DNA of 64,000 nt from Capsicum annuum (taxonomy: Eukaryota > Streptophyta > Magnoliopsida > Solanales > Solanaceae): positions 88,387,910 to 88,451,909 of the forward strand of contig NC_061118.1 of the NCBI RefSeq assembly GCF_002878395.1, written 5' to 3'. The stretch's first letter is position 1. Each line of letters starts with the position of its first letter. The position numbers and the translations under genes are program-made. The notes under the pieces are model-generated. The model saw only the letters and a program-made list of their open reading frames with translations, did not search any database and was not told the DNA's origin. This document shows, piece by piece, positions 23,651 to 35,645 of the stretch.

Positions 23651-24030
23651 ACAGGAATTTAAAGTATCACCTTATGTCATGACTGGTATGTTACAACTCT
23701 TCTCTTATGATATGTATGGTTTACTTGATCTGGGATCTACTCTTTCCAATGTGTCCCTATTTGTGGCTGTATGTTTTGGTTTTGATCCTGAGGTTGTTTC
23801 TGATTCTTTTACTATTTCTACCTCGATAAGTGACTTAGCTTTTGCTAAAAAGGTTTATATGGGTTGTGTGGTATCTATTGGTATCAAGCAGACCATGGTA
23901 GATCTGTTTATGCTGGATATGGTGCATTTTGATGTTATTCTGGGGATGGATTAGTTACACTCTTGTTATGCATCCTTAGATTGTTAGACCCATAAGGTTG
24001 TCTTTAGGTTCCATGGTGAACCAGTTATAG
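23651..24030 (+). pseudogene. G1a aspartic protease remnant
   Basis: The open stretch 23679-23954 carries the retropepsin site as LLDLGST (Asp codon at 23727), then a region ending in FDVILGMD, the conserved Gypsy protease C-terminus, with a stop directly after it (23953). The protease would free Gag and Pol proteins. Confidence 0.75.
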
Positions 24031-25020
24031 AGTGGGAGGGTGGTTCCTAGCTCCTAGGGGAAGGTTTATTTCTTATCTTAGAGCCTGGAGATTATTCTCT
24101 AAAGGGTGTCTTTATCACTTGGTCCAGGTTAAAAATTCTATCTTAGAAGGCCCCTCTTTGCATTTGGTTTTGATGGTAAATGAGTTTTTTGAGGTCTTTC
24201 TGAATGATCTTTCTTATGTTCATCTCGATAGGGAAATCGAGTTTGGTATTGATTTGGTTCCTGACACTCGTCCGATATCTATTCCTCCTTATAGAATGGC
24301 TTCGGCTGAGTTGAGAGAACTTAAGGAGCAACTTAAGAATCTTCTGGATGAGGGGTTTATTGATCCTAGTATTTCCTTATGGGGTGAACCAGTGTTGTTC
24401 GTGCACAAGAAGGATGGTTCCTTTTGGATGTGCATTGACTATCGACAGTTGAATAAGGTAGCAGTCAAGAACAAGTATTCTCTTCAAATGATAGATGACT
24501 TGTTTGATCAGTTGCAAGGTTCCAAGTTATTTGTTAAGATAGAGCTTTGGTCTGGGTATCATCATCTTGAGATTAAGGAGGAGGATATCTCTAAGACAAC
24601 TTCTTGTACTCGTTATAGGCACTTTGAGTTCTTAGTTATGTCATTCAGTTTGACTAATATCCCAATAATATTTATGGAGTTGATAAAAAGGGTTTTCAGG
24701 TGGTTCTTTGATGTTTTTGTCATTGTGTTCTTTGATGACATCCTGGTTTTTTCTAACAGTGAGGTGGATTATGCCAATCACCTCTGAGTTGTGTTGCAGA
24801 CCTTGAAGGAACAACAGTTATATGCCAAGTTCTCCAAGTGTGAGTTTTGATTGGATGCTGTAACTTTCTTGGGTTATATTATTTCTAGTGAGGGTATCAT
24901 GGTGGTCCTCAAAAGGTGGCTATGGTTAAAAGGTGGCCTAGATCCATGACTCCAACTGGCATTTAAAGCTTCTTGGGTTTGGCTGGGTATTATATGCAGT
25001 TTAGGGAAAGCTTTTCTTTG
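24031..25020 (+). pseudogene. G1a reverse transcriptase remnant
   Basis: The open frame 24032-24787 (251 residues) starts in the protease-RT linker ([20 protein letters not shown]) and runs through [38 protein letters not shown] and the catalytic motif FFDD at 24728-24739 (usual FIDD). A stop follows NHL at 24785. Beyond it the thumb-connection block (TFLGYIISSEGI, then FLGLAGYY) continues with frameshifts to about 25020. This is the longest intact reading in G1. The uninterrupted block at 24975-25010 is the empty-site counterpart of the CACTA insertion in G1b. Confidence 0.85.
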
Positions 25021-25059
25021 ATAAATTTCCTTTTACTAAGTTAACTCAAAAGAAGTTAA

Positions 25060-25510
25060 AGTTTTCTTGATTAGAAGTATGTGAAGGGAGTTTTGAGAAG
25101 CTTAAGGATACGATAACTTTGGCTCTGGTTTTGTCATTACCTAAAGGTAATGACGGGTTTGTGGTTTATTGTAATGCATCTAGGGTGGGACTTGGTTGTG
25201 TTTTGATACATCATGTGAAGGTAATTGCTTATGCTTCCAGAAAGTTGAAGGTGCATGAGAGGAATTATCCAACCCATGATTTGGAGTTATTGGCGGTGGT
25301 TTTTGCTTTGAAAATATGGAGACATTATTCGTATGGAGTGCACGTAGATATCTTTTCAGATCATAAAAGTTTACAATATATGTTCACTTAGAAAGAGCTA
25401 AATCTCAAGTAGAGGAGATAGTTGGAGCTTCTTAAGGACTTTGAGACGAGTCTTCACTACCATCCAGGTAAGGATAATATTCTTGTTGATGCTCTTTATA
25501 GGTTATCCAT
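25060..25510 (+). pseudogene. G1a RNase H remnant
   Basis: The open stretch 25119-25391 contains [40 protein letters not shown] and [15 protein letters not shown], the standard Gypsy RT-associated RNase H. The first catalytic Asp is Asn here (YCNAS instead of YCDAS). A stop follows FT, and the next block (HYHPG..) lies in the same direction after further stops. Confidence 0.8.
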
Positions 25511-25749
25511 ATGGACTTTAGTTTATGTGGATACGAAAAAGAGGGAATTGTGAAGGATATTCACCGCTTGGCTAATATTGGAGTTTGTCTCTAAGACTCT
25601 GAGAATGGTGGTATATTAGTACAGGAAGTCATTCGGTCATCTTTTGGTCCAGAGATTAAGAGAAGTAAGTTCTAGATCCTATCTTGATAAAAATAAAGAG
25701 TGATGTAGGTGGGAAAAAGGTAATAGTATTCAAGATCAATGGTGATGGT

Positions 25750-26845
25750 GCTTTATGGTACCAAGAGAGGTTGTGTGTCCCTGACGTCGATGGGTTGCAA
25801 CAAATGATTTTGGCTAAGGCACATTAATCGAACTATATTGTTCATCCTAGTTTGGCAAAGATATATTATTATCTCAAGGAAATATATTGGTGGAAAGGTA
25901 TGAAAAGGGACGTGGTTGATTTTATGGCCAAGTGCATGGTGTGTCAACAAGTTAAAGTTGAACATAAGAGGCCTGGAAGGTTGTATCAAGAAATTGACTT
26001 GACCCAATGGAAATAGAAGTTGATCAATAAGATTTTTTTACCAGTCATCCTCGATCGTGGAACCAATTTAATTCAATTTGGGTCATCGTGGATAAGATAA
26101 TGAAGTCTTCTCACTTCTTACCAATAAAGACTACCTTTATGGTGGAGGATTATATGAAGTTGTATCTTTAGGAGGTTGTGAAGTTACATGGGGTACTTGT
26201 TTTGATTATCTCTGATCATAGTACATAATTTTTATCTCATTTTCAGTGTTTTTTCAGAAAGGATTGGGTACTAAGGTCTTTTTGAGTACTGCTTTTCATC
26301 CTCAGACAGATAGGTAAGTGAAAAAGAATATTCAGACCTTAGAGGATATGCTTTGGGCATGTGTTATTTATTATGGTGGAAATTGGGTTAAGCATCTATC
26401 TTTGGTAGAGTTTTCTTTCAATAATAGCTATCATTCTAGTATTGGGATGACCCTTTTTAAGGCATTATATCGTAAGAGGTGTAGGTTTCCTATTGGTCAG
26501 TTTGAGCTTGATGAGGCAGACATGCTTGGTTTGGATTTGGTTTATCAGGCTATGGAGAAGGTAAAGGTGATTTTGAATTGGCTTAAGGATGATCAAAGTC
26601 TCCAAAAATCCTTTGAGGATGTAAGGCATAGAGACTTAGAGTTTGAGGTTAGGGATAAGGTATTCCTAAAGGTATCTCCCATGAAGGGTGTAATGTTGTT
26701 TTATAAGAAAGGGAAGCTCAGTCCCCGATTTGTCGATCCTTATGAGATTTGGCGGATGGTAGATAATGTTGCTTATGAATTAGAGTTACCTTCTAGTTTA
26801 AGGTCCATCCATCTGGTATTTCATGTCTCCATGTTGTAGAAGTGT
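25750..26845 (+). pseudogene. G1a integrase remnant
   Basis: The H2C2 zinc-binding region is at about 25818-25955 (ends KCMVCQQVKVEHKRPG). The catalytic core follows with VDKIMKSSHFLPIKTTFMVE and a broken SD motif near 26213. The position of the catalytic Glu (GQxERT in relatives) reads as Lys after a stop near 26313. The open frame 26318-26839 holds the end of the core and the C-terminal part (FEVRDKVFLKVSPMKGVM). The site D-D-E is therefore incomplete. Confidence 0.75.
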
Positions 26846-27090
26846 CTTGGTGATCCTTCTTCGGTTATTCCCTTGAAGGGCTTGGGTATCTTGGATTCCC
26901 TATCTTATGAAGAGATTCCAATTGTAATCTTGGATAGGCAAGTTCATCGGTTATAGACAAGGGATGTGACTTTGATTAAGGTTCTATGGCAGAACCACAA
27001 GGTGGAAGATGCTACATAGAAAGCGGAGGAGGATATGAAGTCCAAGTATCCGCATCTGTTTTCTACTTCTGGGATTCTTATGGAAGGTAT
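26846..27090 (+). pseudogene. G1a integrase C-terminal, chromodomain-like tail
   Basis: Reading across stops gives LSYEEIPIVILDRQVHRL and KVLWQNHKVEDAT, the tail found after integrase in Tekay/Del-like chromoviruses, which is thought to guide insertion to particular chromatin. It ends with the block KYPHLFS near 27055. Stops lie at about 26838, 26955 and 27016. Confidence 0.6.
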
Positions 27091-27258
27091 GTATTCTTGA
27101 ACACACCTTTATTTTCTGAGTTTGTTATAGGAAAGATTAATATCCTTGTATTTGGGATTCCTAACTTAGTAAAGGTTGGATTGATATTTGATAATGCAAA
27201 TGAATCGTGCTTATGGTTACCCTACCTTGTCCATTATTCAGAGATGAATGTTCATAAT

Positions 27259-27267
27259 AGGGGAGAC
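27259..27267 (+). promoter_or_regulatory. G1a polypurine tract
   Basis: AGGGGAGAC lies directly before the TG of LTR2 and after GAATGTTCATAAT. The same arrangement, GGGGGAGAC, precedes LTR3. Confidence 0.8.
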
Positions 27268-29700
27268 TGAAACACTCTGAGTTTCTGGCAATAGAAATTT
27301 CCTAGATTTTTCACCTCTGGGTAGGATAAGACTAGGGGAAATAACTCATACACTGGGATACAAGTGGTATGAGTTAGTCATATACTGACTACTGTTGGTT
27401 GATGGGTTGGATTTGGTTTATGGAATGGATAGTCGTATTGGTTGATACGAGTTGTTTGGTTAATTTATTTAATCTTAGATTTGGTAACTTAAGTTGGATC
27501 AGAGTATAAGTGGCTCACCAAGAGCCGTAAGCTAAGGTACGAGTCGTTCTATTGACTTATTTGGTGGGCAGTGTTACATCCTCCTGGGATTATATTCTGC
27601 CAGGGGTATGGATCATGGGTACTAGTCATATACTTGGATACAAAATAGTTTGGGGTGAGTCATACTTTGGATAGTGGTTGGTCTAAGGGTGATGCCCTTA
27701 GTTAGAAGTAGTAGGTACTACTCATACTGGAAGGTACGACTACCCACCTTATGGGAATTTTTGGAGTTTAAGTGAGATCAATGTGGATATTTCCCCACTT
27801 AACCTATAAGTCCCGATGATTTATATTCCTATTGGGAGGGTATTTTCTCTATTATTCTATTCACTAACATTTAGAAACTTCTTTTAAACACTCTACATTT
27901 CTCTCTAAGGATTTTGAGTAAAGAAAGGCTAGGGTTTTATCTTAAGGGTTAATTTGGGGCTTGTGTTGGTGATTTATCTCCATCATCTTCTTGGTTTAAG
28001 GCATTTTCTCTTCCCTTATTGTTAGTTCCAACTAAAGGCATGGTTTTATTCAATGTTTTCATGGTTTGATTATTGGATAGTTTTGGATTTTCAAATATAA
28101 TTTGGGGTTTTTTGTTATAAATGCTTGGTTATGGTTTACCCATGTTTTAATTATGCCTTTATATGCTTTAATGGTGGTTTTGGATAATTGGTTATATGTG
28201 AATGGTTATTTGGTAATTGGCTTTGGTTTTGGAAATACTATGCGCCCAGTATGTTTGATAAAATGCCTCTGAGAATGTTTTCACTACATTATTGGATTTT
28301 AATGGAACTTATGCATGGTTTGAACTTGGTAATAGGACCCTAAATGGTTAAATGGTTTGGAATGGTCAAAATGGAATGGTTTTGGTCTAACAATCATTCT
28401 TGTGGGGTACAATGGAATCCCCCAATTAATAATAACAATGGAGCACTTTTGAGGTACATGGCACTCCTCCAAGTTAATTGGTAATGTGATCTATAGGTAC
28501 ATGGGACTCCCTAGATCTCAAAAAGGTTTGTCTAAGGAAAATACTTGCAATTTATAGTTGGTATGCCGATACCACTATATATAGCCTTGGTTAATAACAA
28601 TGATTGGTTGGAAATAGTTTTAATTGGGCAATAATGGCAGGGTGTGATAGCTAACCGTGAAGGTAGGAGTTTAATAAACGACCACTGGAAACTCATATTT
28701 GCCGACATGAGGGGTAGGTCATGGTGACCTTATATGTTACTATGAGGTACATGGGAATCCTCTACGTACACTGTACATATGTATCATGAACGATAAGGGT
28801 ACTTGGGAATCCCTACTCTAATGGTCTCTTTAGTCTATGCTTCTATATGTATCAAGGCCTGGTCAGGGGTTACACTGGACCTATGTAGCCCGTGGGTGGT
28901 TAAGGATGGTTAAGCTTCACATACCTAGGAAAATAGTTTTAAATGCATGCTAAACTGATTCCCTTTCTTGGCATGGTTATATATATATATGGATTGTATG
29001 CATATAGTTAGCTTACTTGGTTTTACTGGTTGGCATCATTTTATCCTTATCCTGAGTTCATGCTAGCGTTCACCCACTAACCCATCTTTGGGAAACTATA
29101 TCCCCACGTGATACGGGAACCAACCATTCTACTCCTCCTGCTTAGCTAAAGGACATTCGGGATTAAATACTGGATTGAAGTGGTGACCTTCCATCCTTCC
29201 ATAAGGCTCTATTTTATGAAAATTATCTCATACTTTGTTTCATTCATGGATATTAGTTTTTGCTATGGTTGAGGGTATGTCCCAATTGAATTTTGGTATT
29301 CTTTTGGTTTGAGGCTTTTATGGAACTACAATGGGTTGGTATGGATGGGATCATTATTGGTGTCATCCTTGGTATTGGGCCTTTTACCGGTGGACTAAAT
29401 TTCTAACTCTTCCATCCTATTTTATTTTGAGATTATATATAACTATTACAGAACTCATATGGTTATGGTTTGTGGTTTGGTTTGGCTATTGATTAGGTTC
29501 AGACGATTGGACACGATTGGATTGATCTCAGTAATAGACCTATCCTAGAGTCTATAATTTGGATAGTTTTGATATCTTGTTATATGTTCAAAATTCATCC
29601 AACTCAGAGCAGGCAGTTAGAGGTTGGTTTAGGAATGGGGGTAGTCTCTGGTCAGACTTGGGACACCCATTACGAGAAAGCCCCAAGTCAGGCCATGTCA
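27268..29700 (+). repeat. G1 LTR2 (full length, 2433 bases; shared by both copies)
   Basis: It begins TGAAACACTCTGAG and ends GGCCATGTCA, flanked by a PPT on the left and a PBS on the right, so it serves as 3' LTR of G1a and 5' LTR of G1b. It holds the complete LTR. The 27905-29170 part is absent from both other LTRs, with different break points. A short TATATATATA run lies at 28980-28990. No gene is seen. Confidence 0.85.
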
Positions 29701-29703
29701 AGT

Positions 29704-29715
29704 TGGTATTAGAGA
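29704..29715 (+). promoter_or_regulatory. G1b primer-binding site
   Basis: TGGTATTAGAGA matches TGGTATCAGAGC at 10 of 12 positions, just inside LTR2. Confidence 0.75.
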
Positions 29716-29889
29716 TTTAAGTTCATGGTCAATTAAGAGTCCATAAAGCTATGTCTATTAGAGTCTCTTTTAGGGGTGTGTACCATGCCACACTCATAAG
29801 AGAGAGGCTACAGGATATTTAAAAATGCTTCACTTTCTTGGTATTCGATTTTCAAGCTGGAGTCTAAGACATGAAATTTTCTCTAATCA

Positions 29890-31210
29890 TTGTTTGTTCG
29901 CTTTTCAGATCACGCCTCATTGATTTGGAAAGCATAGAAATCCTGCCATCCCATTTGGGGATGATATTGATGGATTACTCCCTACACTTGGAGTTCGCAC
30001 TTGATCTCAAGGTCCTATCCCTAATTATTCTGGTATTTCTCCTATTGCTACTTATCCTCCTCAAGGTGAGGTGGCTAATGAAGAATTTCGTCAGTTGATT
30101 CATATTATTGCTTTGTTGATTGCTGCTCAGGCTAAGTAGTATGCATATGGTGTTCTATCTGTGAAGGCAACAAGAGTTGTCTAGTTCATGAAGATGAATT
30201 CTCCTACTTTTACTGGTGTGATGGTAGAAGAGGATCCTAAGGATTTATTAGATAAAATGGAAAAGATGATAGAAGCCACTAACATGGAAGGGGTGAATTT
30301 TATAGATTATCAGCTCAAAGATATTGTGTACCAATGTTACGACGAGTGGAATAGGGATAGAGGTGATGTTGAGGAGTTTCCCTTATAAGAGGCCTTTTCT
30401 AATGCTTTTTTAGATTGATTCTTTCCTCAGGAGTTAAGGGAAGGAAAAATGGAGGAGTTTGTGAATCTTAAGTATGGAAAAATATCTGTGAAGGAATACA
30501 CCTTGAAATTTCATCAGCAATCAAGGTATGATCTAGATTTGGTGGTTGATATAAGGGCGAGGATGGGAAAGTTCACTTCTGGGCTATCTCGGGATTTGAT
30601 CCTTAAAAACAAGACTACTTTGCTGATTAAGGATATGGAAATTTTGAGGTTCGTTGTCCACATATAGCAGGTGAAGGATGAAAAGAAGAAATATGTAGAG
30701 TTTAGGAAAAGACAGGGTAAGATGAGCAGGTTCTCTGAGTAGGGTAGTGCTCAACACATAGTCGTTGAGATGGAGACAAATGGCCAAAGAAGAAGTAAGG
30801 GAGCTCTTGTTCCTTCTTTACTACCAGTGCTCCTTACTCGAAGTAGTCATATGACAGGTCTCAGCAAGGTGGTGATAATTTCTAGGCACAAGGAGCCTAA
30901 TCTCATGTAAGTGGGGCACAGTCCACTTCATCATGTACTCCTTGTTTATTCTATGATCTTATTTATTGGGGCTTTTGCTATGAAGGGAAGTATAGGTGTT
31001 TAAATAAGGCCATCTAGGCCATATGCTTAGAAACTATCCGGTTGGTACGTATGCTTTGGGAGAGGTCAAAGCTACAGTTGTTTTATCTTCTGCTTCTGCA
31101 CTTAGTGGTATGGCTTCGACCTCTGCTCTTGCTTCTGGTACCGACATAGGCAAAAATTGGTTGTATGCTCTTGCATCTTGGCAGGAATTTAAGGCATTAC
31201 CTGAGGTCAT
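29890..31210 (+). pseudogene. G1b gag remnant
   Basis: Two long pieces are readable: 30188-30388 (MKMNSPTFTGVMVEEDPKDL) and 30449-30667 (KISVKEYTLKFHQQSRYDLD, then FTSGLSRDLI), separated by a stop at 30386 and a lost Phe/stop region. It is less decayed than the G1a gag. The knuckle region (30950-31030) is shifted and unreadable except for the following RNYPVGTYALG block. Confidence 0.75.
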
Positions 31211-31670
31211 GACTGGTACGTTATAACTCTTCTTTTGTGATGTGTATTAGCTGCTTGATCTGGGGTCCACTCTTTCCTCTTTGTCCCTATTTATGGTTGT
31301 ATTGTTTGGTTTTTAGGCTGAGGTTATTTTGGATCCTCTTTCTATTTCTACCCTTGTAGGTGACTTGATTATTACTAAAAGAGTCTATAGGGGGTATGTG
31401 GTATCTGTTGGTAGCAAGCAACTCGGTAGATCTGTTTGAACTGGATATGGTGTATTTTGATGTTATTCTGGGGATGGATTGTTTATATTCTTGTTACCTG
31501 TACTTAGATTGTCAAACCCGTAAGGTTGTCTTTAGGTTTCTTGGCGAACCAGTGATAGAGTGGGAGGGTGGTTCCCTAGCTCCTAGGGGGAGGTTTATTC
31601 TTATCTTAGAGCTCAGAGATTATTCTCCAAAGGGTGTTTTTATCACTTAGTCTAAGTTAAACATTCTAAC
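31211..31670 (+). pseudogene. G1b aspartic protease remnant
   Basis: LLDLGST with the Asp codon at 31257 marks the active site. The C-terminal FDVILGMD block is open within 31396-31650 and runs on into the linker REGGSLAPRGRF-like sequence before RT. A stop at 31223 (after MTGTL) and frameshifts separate the halves. Confidence 0.75.
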
Positions 31671-31679
31671 TCGGAAGGT

Positions 31680-32528
31680 CCCTCTTTGTATTCGGTTCAA
31701 GTTGTAAATTAGTTTCCTGAGATCTTTACGTTTCCTGAGATCTTTACAAATGATCTTCTTGGTGTTCCTTCGGATAGGGAAATCGAGTTGGGTATTGATT
31801 TGGTTCTGGACACTCCTCCAAATCAATTCCTATTTATAGAATGGCTCTAGCTGAGTTGAGGAAACTCAAGGATTTTTTGGATAAGATATTTATTCATCCT
31901 AGTGTATCCCCGTGGGGTGCACCAATGTCGTTCGTGTACAAGAAGGATGGATACCTACGGATGTGCATTGACTATCGGCAGTTAAATAAGGTAACGATCA
32001 AGAACAAATATCCTCTTCCAAGGATAGATAGCTTATTTGATCAGTTGCAAGGTGCCAAGTTATTTTCTAATATAGAGCTTCAGTCTGGGTATCATCAACT
32101 TAAGATTAGGGAAGAGAATATCCCTCAGATAGATTTTTGTACTTGGTATGAGCACTTTGAGTTCTTGGTTATGTCATTCAATTTGACTAATGCGCCAACG
32201 ACATTTATGAATTTGATAAATAGGGTTTTTAAACATTTTTTGGATCTTTTTGTCATTGTGTTCTTTTATGACATCCAGGTGTATTCTAATAGTGAGGTGG
32301 ATCATGCCAATCATCTCTAGGTTGTGTTGCAGACCTTGAAGGAACAATAGTTGTTTGTCAAGTTCTCAAAGTGAGAGTTTCGGTTGAACGCTGTAACTTT
32401 CTTGGGTTATATTATTTCTAGTGAGGGAATCATGGTAGATCCTCCGAAGGTGGCTGTGGTTAAAAGGTGGCCTAGTTCCATGACTCCAACTAACATTCAT
32501 AGCTTCTTGGGTTTGGCTAGGTGTTATA
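31680..32528 (+). pseudogene. G1b reverse transcriptase, 5' part, cut by the CACTA insertion
   Basis: The open frame 31841-32320 covers [20 protein letters not shown] through [14 protein letters not shown]. The polymerase motif reads FFYD (32261-32272), so the first catalytic Asp is lost. A 20-base local duplication of TTTCCTGAGATCTTTAC occurs at 31714-31747. The reading stops at 32528, where the CACTA element begins, and the same protein resumes at 39741. Confidence 0.8.
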
Positions 32529-32800
32529 CACTACTAAAAAAGCTGCAAAAAGACACCTAAAATAAGAGACCTCAAAAGTAGGTAGTAAATAAGAGACCTC
32601 ATGAGGTCGCTTATCTCCTAAATTTTTTTAAAATTTATTTTAAAATAAAGAGACCTCACGAAATCAATAAATGCTAACAAAAATTGTGCGGGAATGAAAA
32701 TAAAATGTGGGAAAAGTTAGCGCCAAAATATCAATAAAATTTTACACATTGCGACCTCATGAGGTCGCTATTATTTTACTAATTAATATTTATTATTAAA
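32529..32800. repeat. CACTA left end: terminal inverted repeat and subterminal repeats
   Basis: After the TIR at 32529-32544, copies of the palindrome core GACCTCATGAGGTC lie at about 32596-32609 and 32753-32766, with partial ones (GAGACCTCA) at about 32564 and 32649. In CACTA elements such sites bind the TNPA-type protein. Confidence 0.85.
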
Positions 32801-32896
32801 AATAATTATTTATAATTATTTTAAGATGTAAAACAATATTAATTTAATTTTAAAGTATATATTTTATAATTAAAAAGTAGAAAAATGCAAGAGCAG

Positions 32897-32910
32897 TATA
32901 TTTTTATACT
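32897..32910 (+). promoter_or_regulatory. Possible TATA box of the CACTA gene
   Basis: GTATATTTTTATAC lies about 25-30 bases before the CT-rich untranslated exon that starts near 32935. Position and composition fit a promoter; there is no direct evidence for it. Confidence 0.35.
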
Positions 32911-33279
32911 ACTAAGAAGCAGAAAAATGCAAAGAGCGCAGCTCCCTCTGAAATCCAAAACCACAGCAGCACAGCTCTCTCTAAAATCCAAAACTCTCTC
33001 AAAGCTCTCTCTCAGTCGGAACTCTCTCTCTCAAATCTCCCAGCAACGCAGCTTTTCCAGGTGAGTTTGTATACTTTAATTTTTTCTTTTTTATGTATAG
33101 AATAGAATGAAAATATGTGGGTCTCCTTTAATTTCCCCAAAATGTGAAGATTGTTATGAATAATTGGGGATTTTGTTGTCTTGAACTGTGTTTCTAGGTT
33201 TCCCGTCTTTCTTGATTTTATTTTAGAACTCTGTTTTAGATTTATGCTTTTTGATCAAATAATTGAGGGTTTATGCAAA

Positions 33280-33390
33280 CCAAGTGGGGTTTGGGGAGGG
33301 TAGAATGTACGCAGGTTATACCGCTACCTCCAAAGAAGTAGAGAGGCTACTTTCGATAGACTCCAGCTCAATATAATAAATAGTGAACAA
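33280..33390 (-). mobile_element. SINE relic, minus orientation
   Basis: GGGGTTTGGGGAGGGTAGAA and TGTACGCAGGTTATACCGCT read as the inverse of the common Solanaceae SINE body (GTAAGGTCTGCGTACA..CTACCCTCCCCAGACCCC pattern). The outer ends are not resolved. Confidence 0.65.
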
Positions 33391-33739
33391 GATCATATCA
33401 AAGATAAATGAATTTAAAGAAAATTTTCAAAGATAAAGTTCTGCTAAAGCTGATAAACTACATTTAGTTCAGTATAATTGGTGAATGTTATGAACGGATA
33501 ATGGGAAAGGAACCTAGATTAAGGGCATGTCTCAAAATTCAGAAAAATGTGTAATTTGGTTGCTAAGATGAGGATGCTTAGATGGATATGTGGGCACACT
33601 AGGAGGGATGGATATGCGGGCACACTACTGTTGTTTCGTATACTTGGATATCTTTACTAATTTTGTTGTCAGTATTCTTTATGCAGTATTTCTACCATAG
33701 CTTTTACTCTTTTATTTGTCAAAAACCTTCTTATGATAA

Positions 33740-33870
33740 CAGTTTCTTGAACCGAAGATCAATTGGAACCAATCTCTATACCTCACCCAAGGTAGAGGTA
33801 TGGTCTGTCCATACTCCATCCTCCCTAGAACCCACTTACGGGATCTCACTGGTTATGTTATTGTTGTGGT
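33740..33870 (+). mobile_element. SINE relic, plus orientation
   Basis: GGTAGAGGTATGGTCTGTCC, ACTCCATCCTCCCTAGAACC and CCACTTACGGGATCTCACTGG follow the SINE body of the same type in the forward direction, ending in the typical TTG-rich tail (TATGTTATTGTTGTGG) at about 33854-33869. The open frame 33663-33872 across it is not a gene. Confidence 0.7.
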
Positions 33871-33887
33871 AATTTGGTTGCTGCAAG

Positions 33888-33996
33888 CTAAGTTGCTCGG
33901 ACTCTTCAAAATGTTGCAGCACCCGTGTTGAAGCCTACAAAATTGCACAATTTTTGAAGGATCCGGTGATATTTTTGAAGATTTTGAGTAACATAG
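33888..33996. mobile_element. Foldback MITE (109 bases) with an imperfect 8-base duplication
   Basis: The left end CTAAGTTGCTCGGACTC and the right end, inverse of CTATGTTACTCAAAATC, form an imperfect inverted repeat of about 24 bases (18 match). The sequence matches a widespread Solanaceae foldback element known by its GTTGCTCGGACTC ends. Flanks GCTGCAAG (33880-33887) and GCTGCGAT (33997-34004) agree at 6 of 8, suggesting a hAT-type duplication. Confidence 0.7.
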
Positions 33997-35244
33997 GCTG
34001 CGATATTATCAGTAGTTCTCTACATTGTGTGTTTTGCTAGGGAATCTATTCCATAATTGAAAGTTTTGTATTAGAGTCATGGATGTTTTGAGATGATTCA
34101 CGAGTGGTTAACAATGGCATTAGAGCAAAGAACAATAAATTGGGGACATCACTAAATAACAACATACTTGAATCATAATTTTGATTTGCATTATCGCGGT
34201 CAAAGGACATCATGTTGAATCTAAAAATTCAAGCAAATATGCAAAATCTTTGCAAAATATAGCTCGTTGAGTTGTAACGAAATCATTAAAGATATACCTG
34301 GAAGCTAAAAATTCAATAGCATCCAATGTTTTTGAGATCTGTTCGGGAGATTTCTGTCAGTTTACTATGCCATCTTTACTAGCACTATGTTCCATTCCAT
34401 TTTGGGAACTTGAGGCTGCGTGAAGGTCGATTATCCATTTTATGCAATTTCAGAACTAATTTTTGATTGTTATGAATGACGGTTACTAAAAGTATACAAA
34501 ACCTTTAGATATATACTTGTCTCTTTTCTAAAAGATCTGTTTCTTTCCTCAATCCAAGTTAAATATTCTTTTAAGAAAACCAAAAGAGAACTGAACTGAT
34601 AGCTTTGCCTGTTGTGTGCAGCAAACCAGTAGAGTAGCAATAACAATCAAAAATGTTTCCTTACTTTAAATGGAAAATTTAAGTTTTGCAATAAATGGTT
34701 AGCTGTCTAATCCTTTACTAGTACTAGTAAAGTGGTGGTGATGTACTACTACTTAGCAGAAGAAGATAATGATGATGATGATTCTGCACTTTTACACTGT
34801 TCTGAAATTAAACCTCCTAGAGCTTCCTGCCCCCTATCACCAGACACATCTCCCCACAGTAAAAAATTTTGTTTGGCTATGAAAATATAATAACTTTTTT
34901 AACGTTAGAATTATGATCGGAGAGTAATTAAGTTGAATTTGGTGTTATGTTTGATCATAAATAAGAGAACTAGTTTTAATACTTTATTCATTGTCTCATT
35001 TTAATAACTATATATAGTTATGTGTATTATGACATTATCTATCTATAAAATTTATTTGTGGTATTTGTTTTTTGTGTTTATTTAGTTTGGTGTTTTTTTT
35101 CCTTATAAATCTTACATTGCAAAATACAATAAGTTTTTGCTTTTAATGAGCTTGTTACATTTACTTATATAAATTCTTAATTTGTTATAAAGTTTTCTTT
35201 CTTAATTTAGAGTTTAACAATTTTAATTATGCGATTTTGTATAG

Positions 35245-35557
35245 ATGGATCATAGCTGGATGTATAATATGACTAATGTTGGTCGTATGGGGTTGATGCC
35301 TGAATTTGTAGCCGGTGTCGAGGGTTTTATGGACTATGCAATGACACTGGAACCTTTTTAACTCGATGGCTTGGTTAAGTGTCCTTGTAGTAAATGTAAA
35401 TGCAGGAATTATGAAAAACCTGATATTGTTAAGCTTCATCTTTATCGAAATGGGTTTAAAGAAGATTATACAGTATGGATTAGTCATGGAGAAGTTGATA
35501 ATAGTTTTGTCAAATCTCAAAACTATGTTGCTGGTGGAAGTTCTGGGGCGGTTATAG
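35245..35557 (+). pseudogene. CACTA gene exon 2: transposase-associated domain
   Basis: The reading starts MDHSWMYN at 35245 and includes EFVAGVEGF, then KCPCSKCKCRN and KLHLYRNGF, then VWISHGE. This is the transposase-associated domain (Pfam Transpos_assoc) that sits at the N-terminus of plant CACTA TNP2 proteins, with its Cys cluster intact. A single stop TAA at 35359-35361 interrupts it. The donor GTATGC starts at 35558. On its own this domain does not catalyse transposition. Confidence 0.8.
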
Positions 35558-35645
35558 GTATGCTTTTTACAAAATGTATTTAGTTTATGAATATCTCATA
35601 ATTGTTTTAGCTTTAACCTATAAATGTTTAAATTTTGGAATACAG

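Larger units (their letters stand above)
32930..35244 (+). other. CACTA gene 5' untranslated exon and first intron
   Basis: A CT-rich leader (CTCTCTCTAAAATCC and similar) ends at 33060 in TTTTCCAG, followed by a consensus donor GTGAGTTTG at 33061. The acceptor is TATAG at 35240-35244, directly before the ATG at 35245, giving an intron of 2184 bases. Long first introns in 5' untranslated regions are common in plant genes. The intron carries two SINE relics and a MITE. Confidence 0.6.

Noticed and set aside
35227..35520. 97-residue minus-strand open frame
   Set aside because: Antisense to the transposase-associated domain exon, which is clearly the real coding direction.
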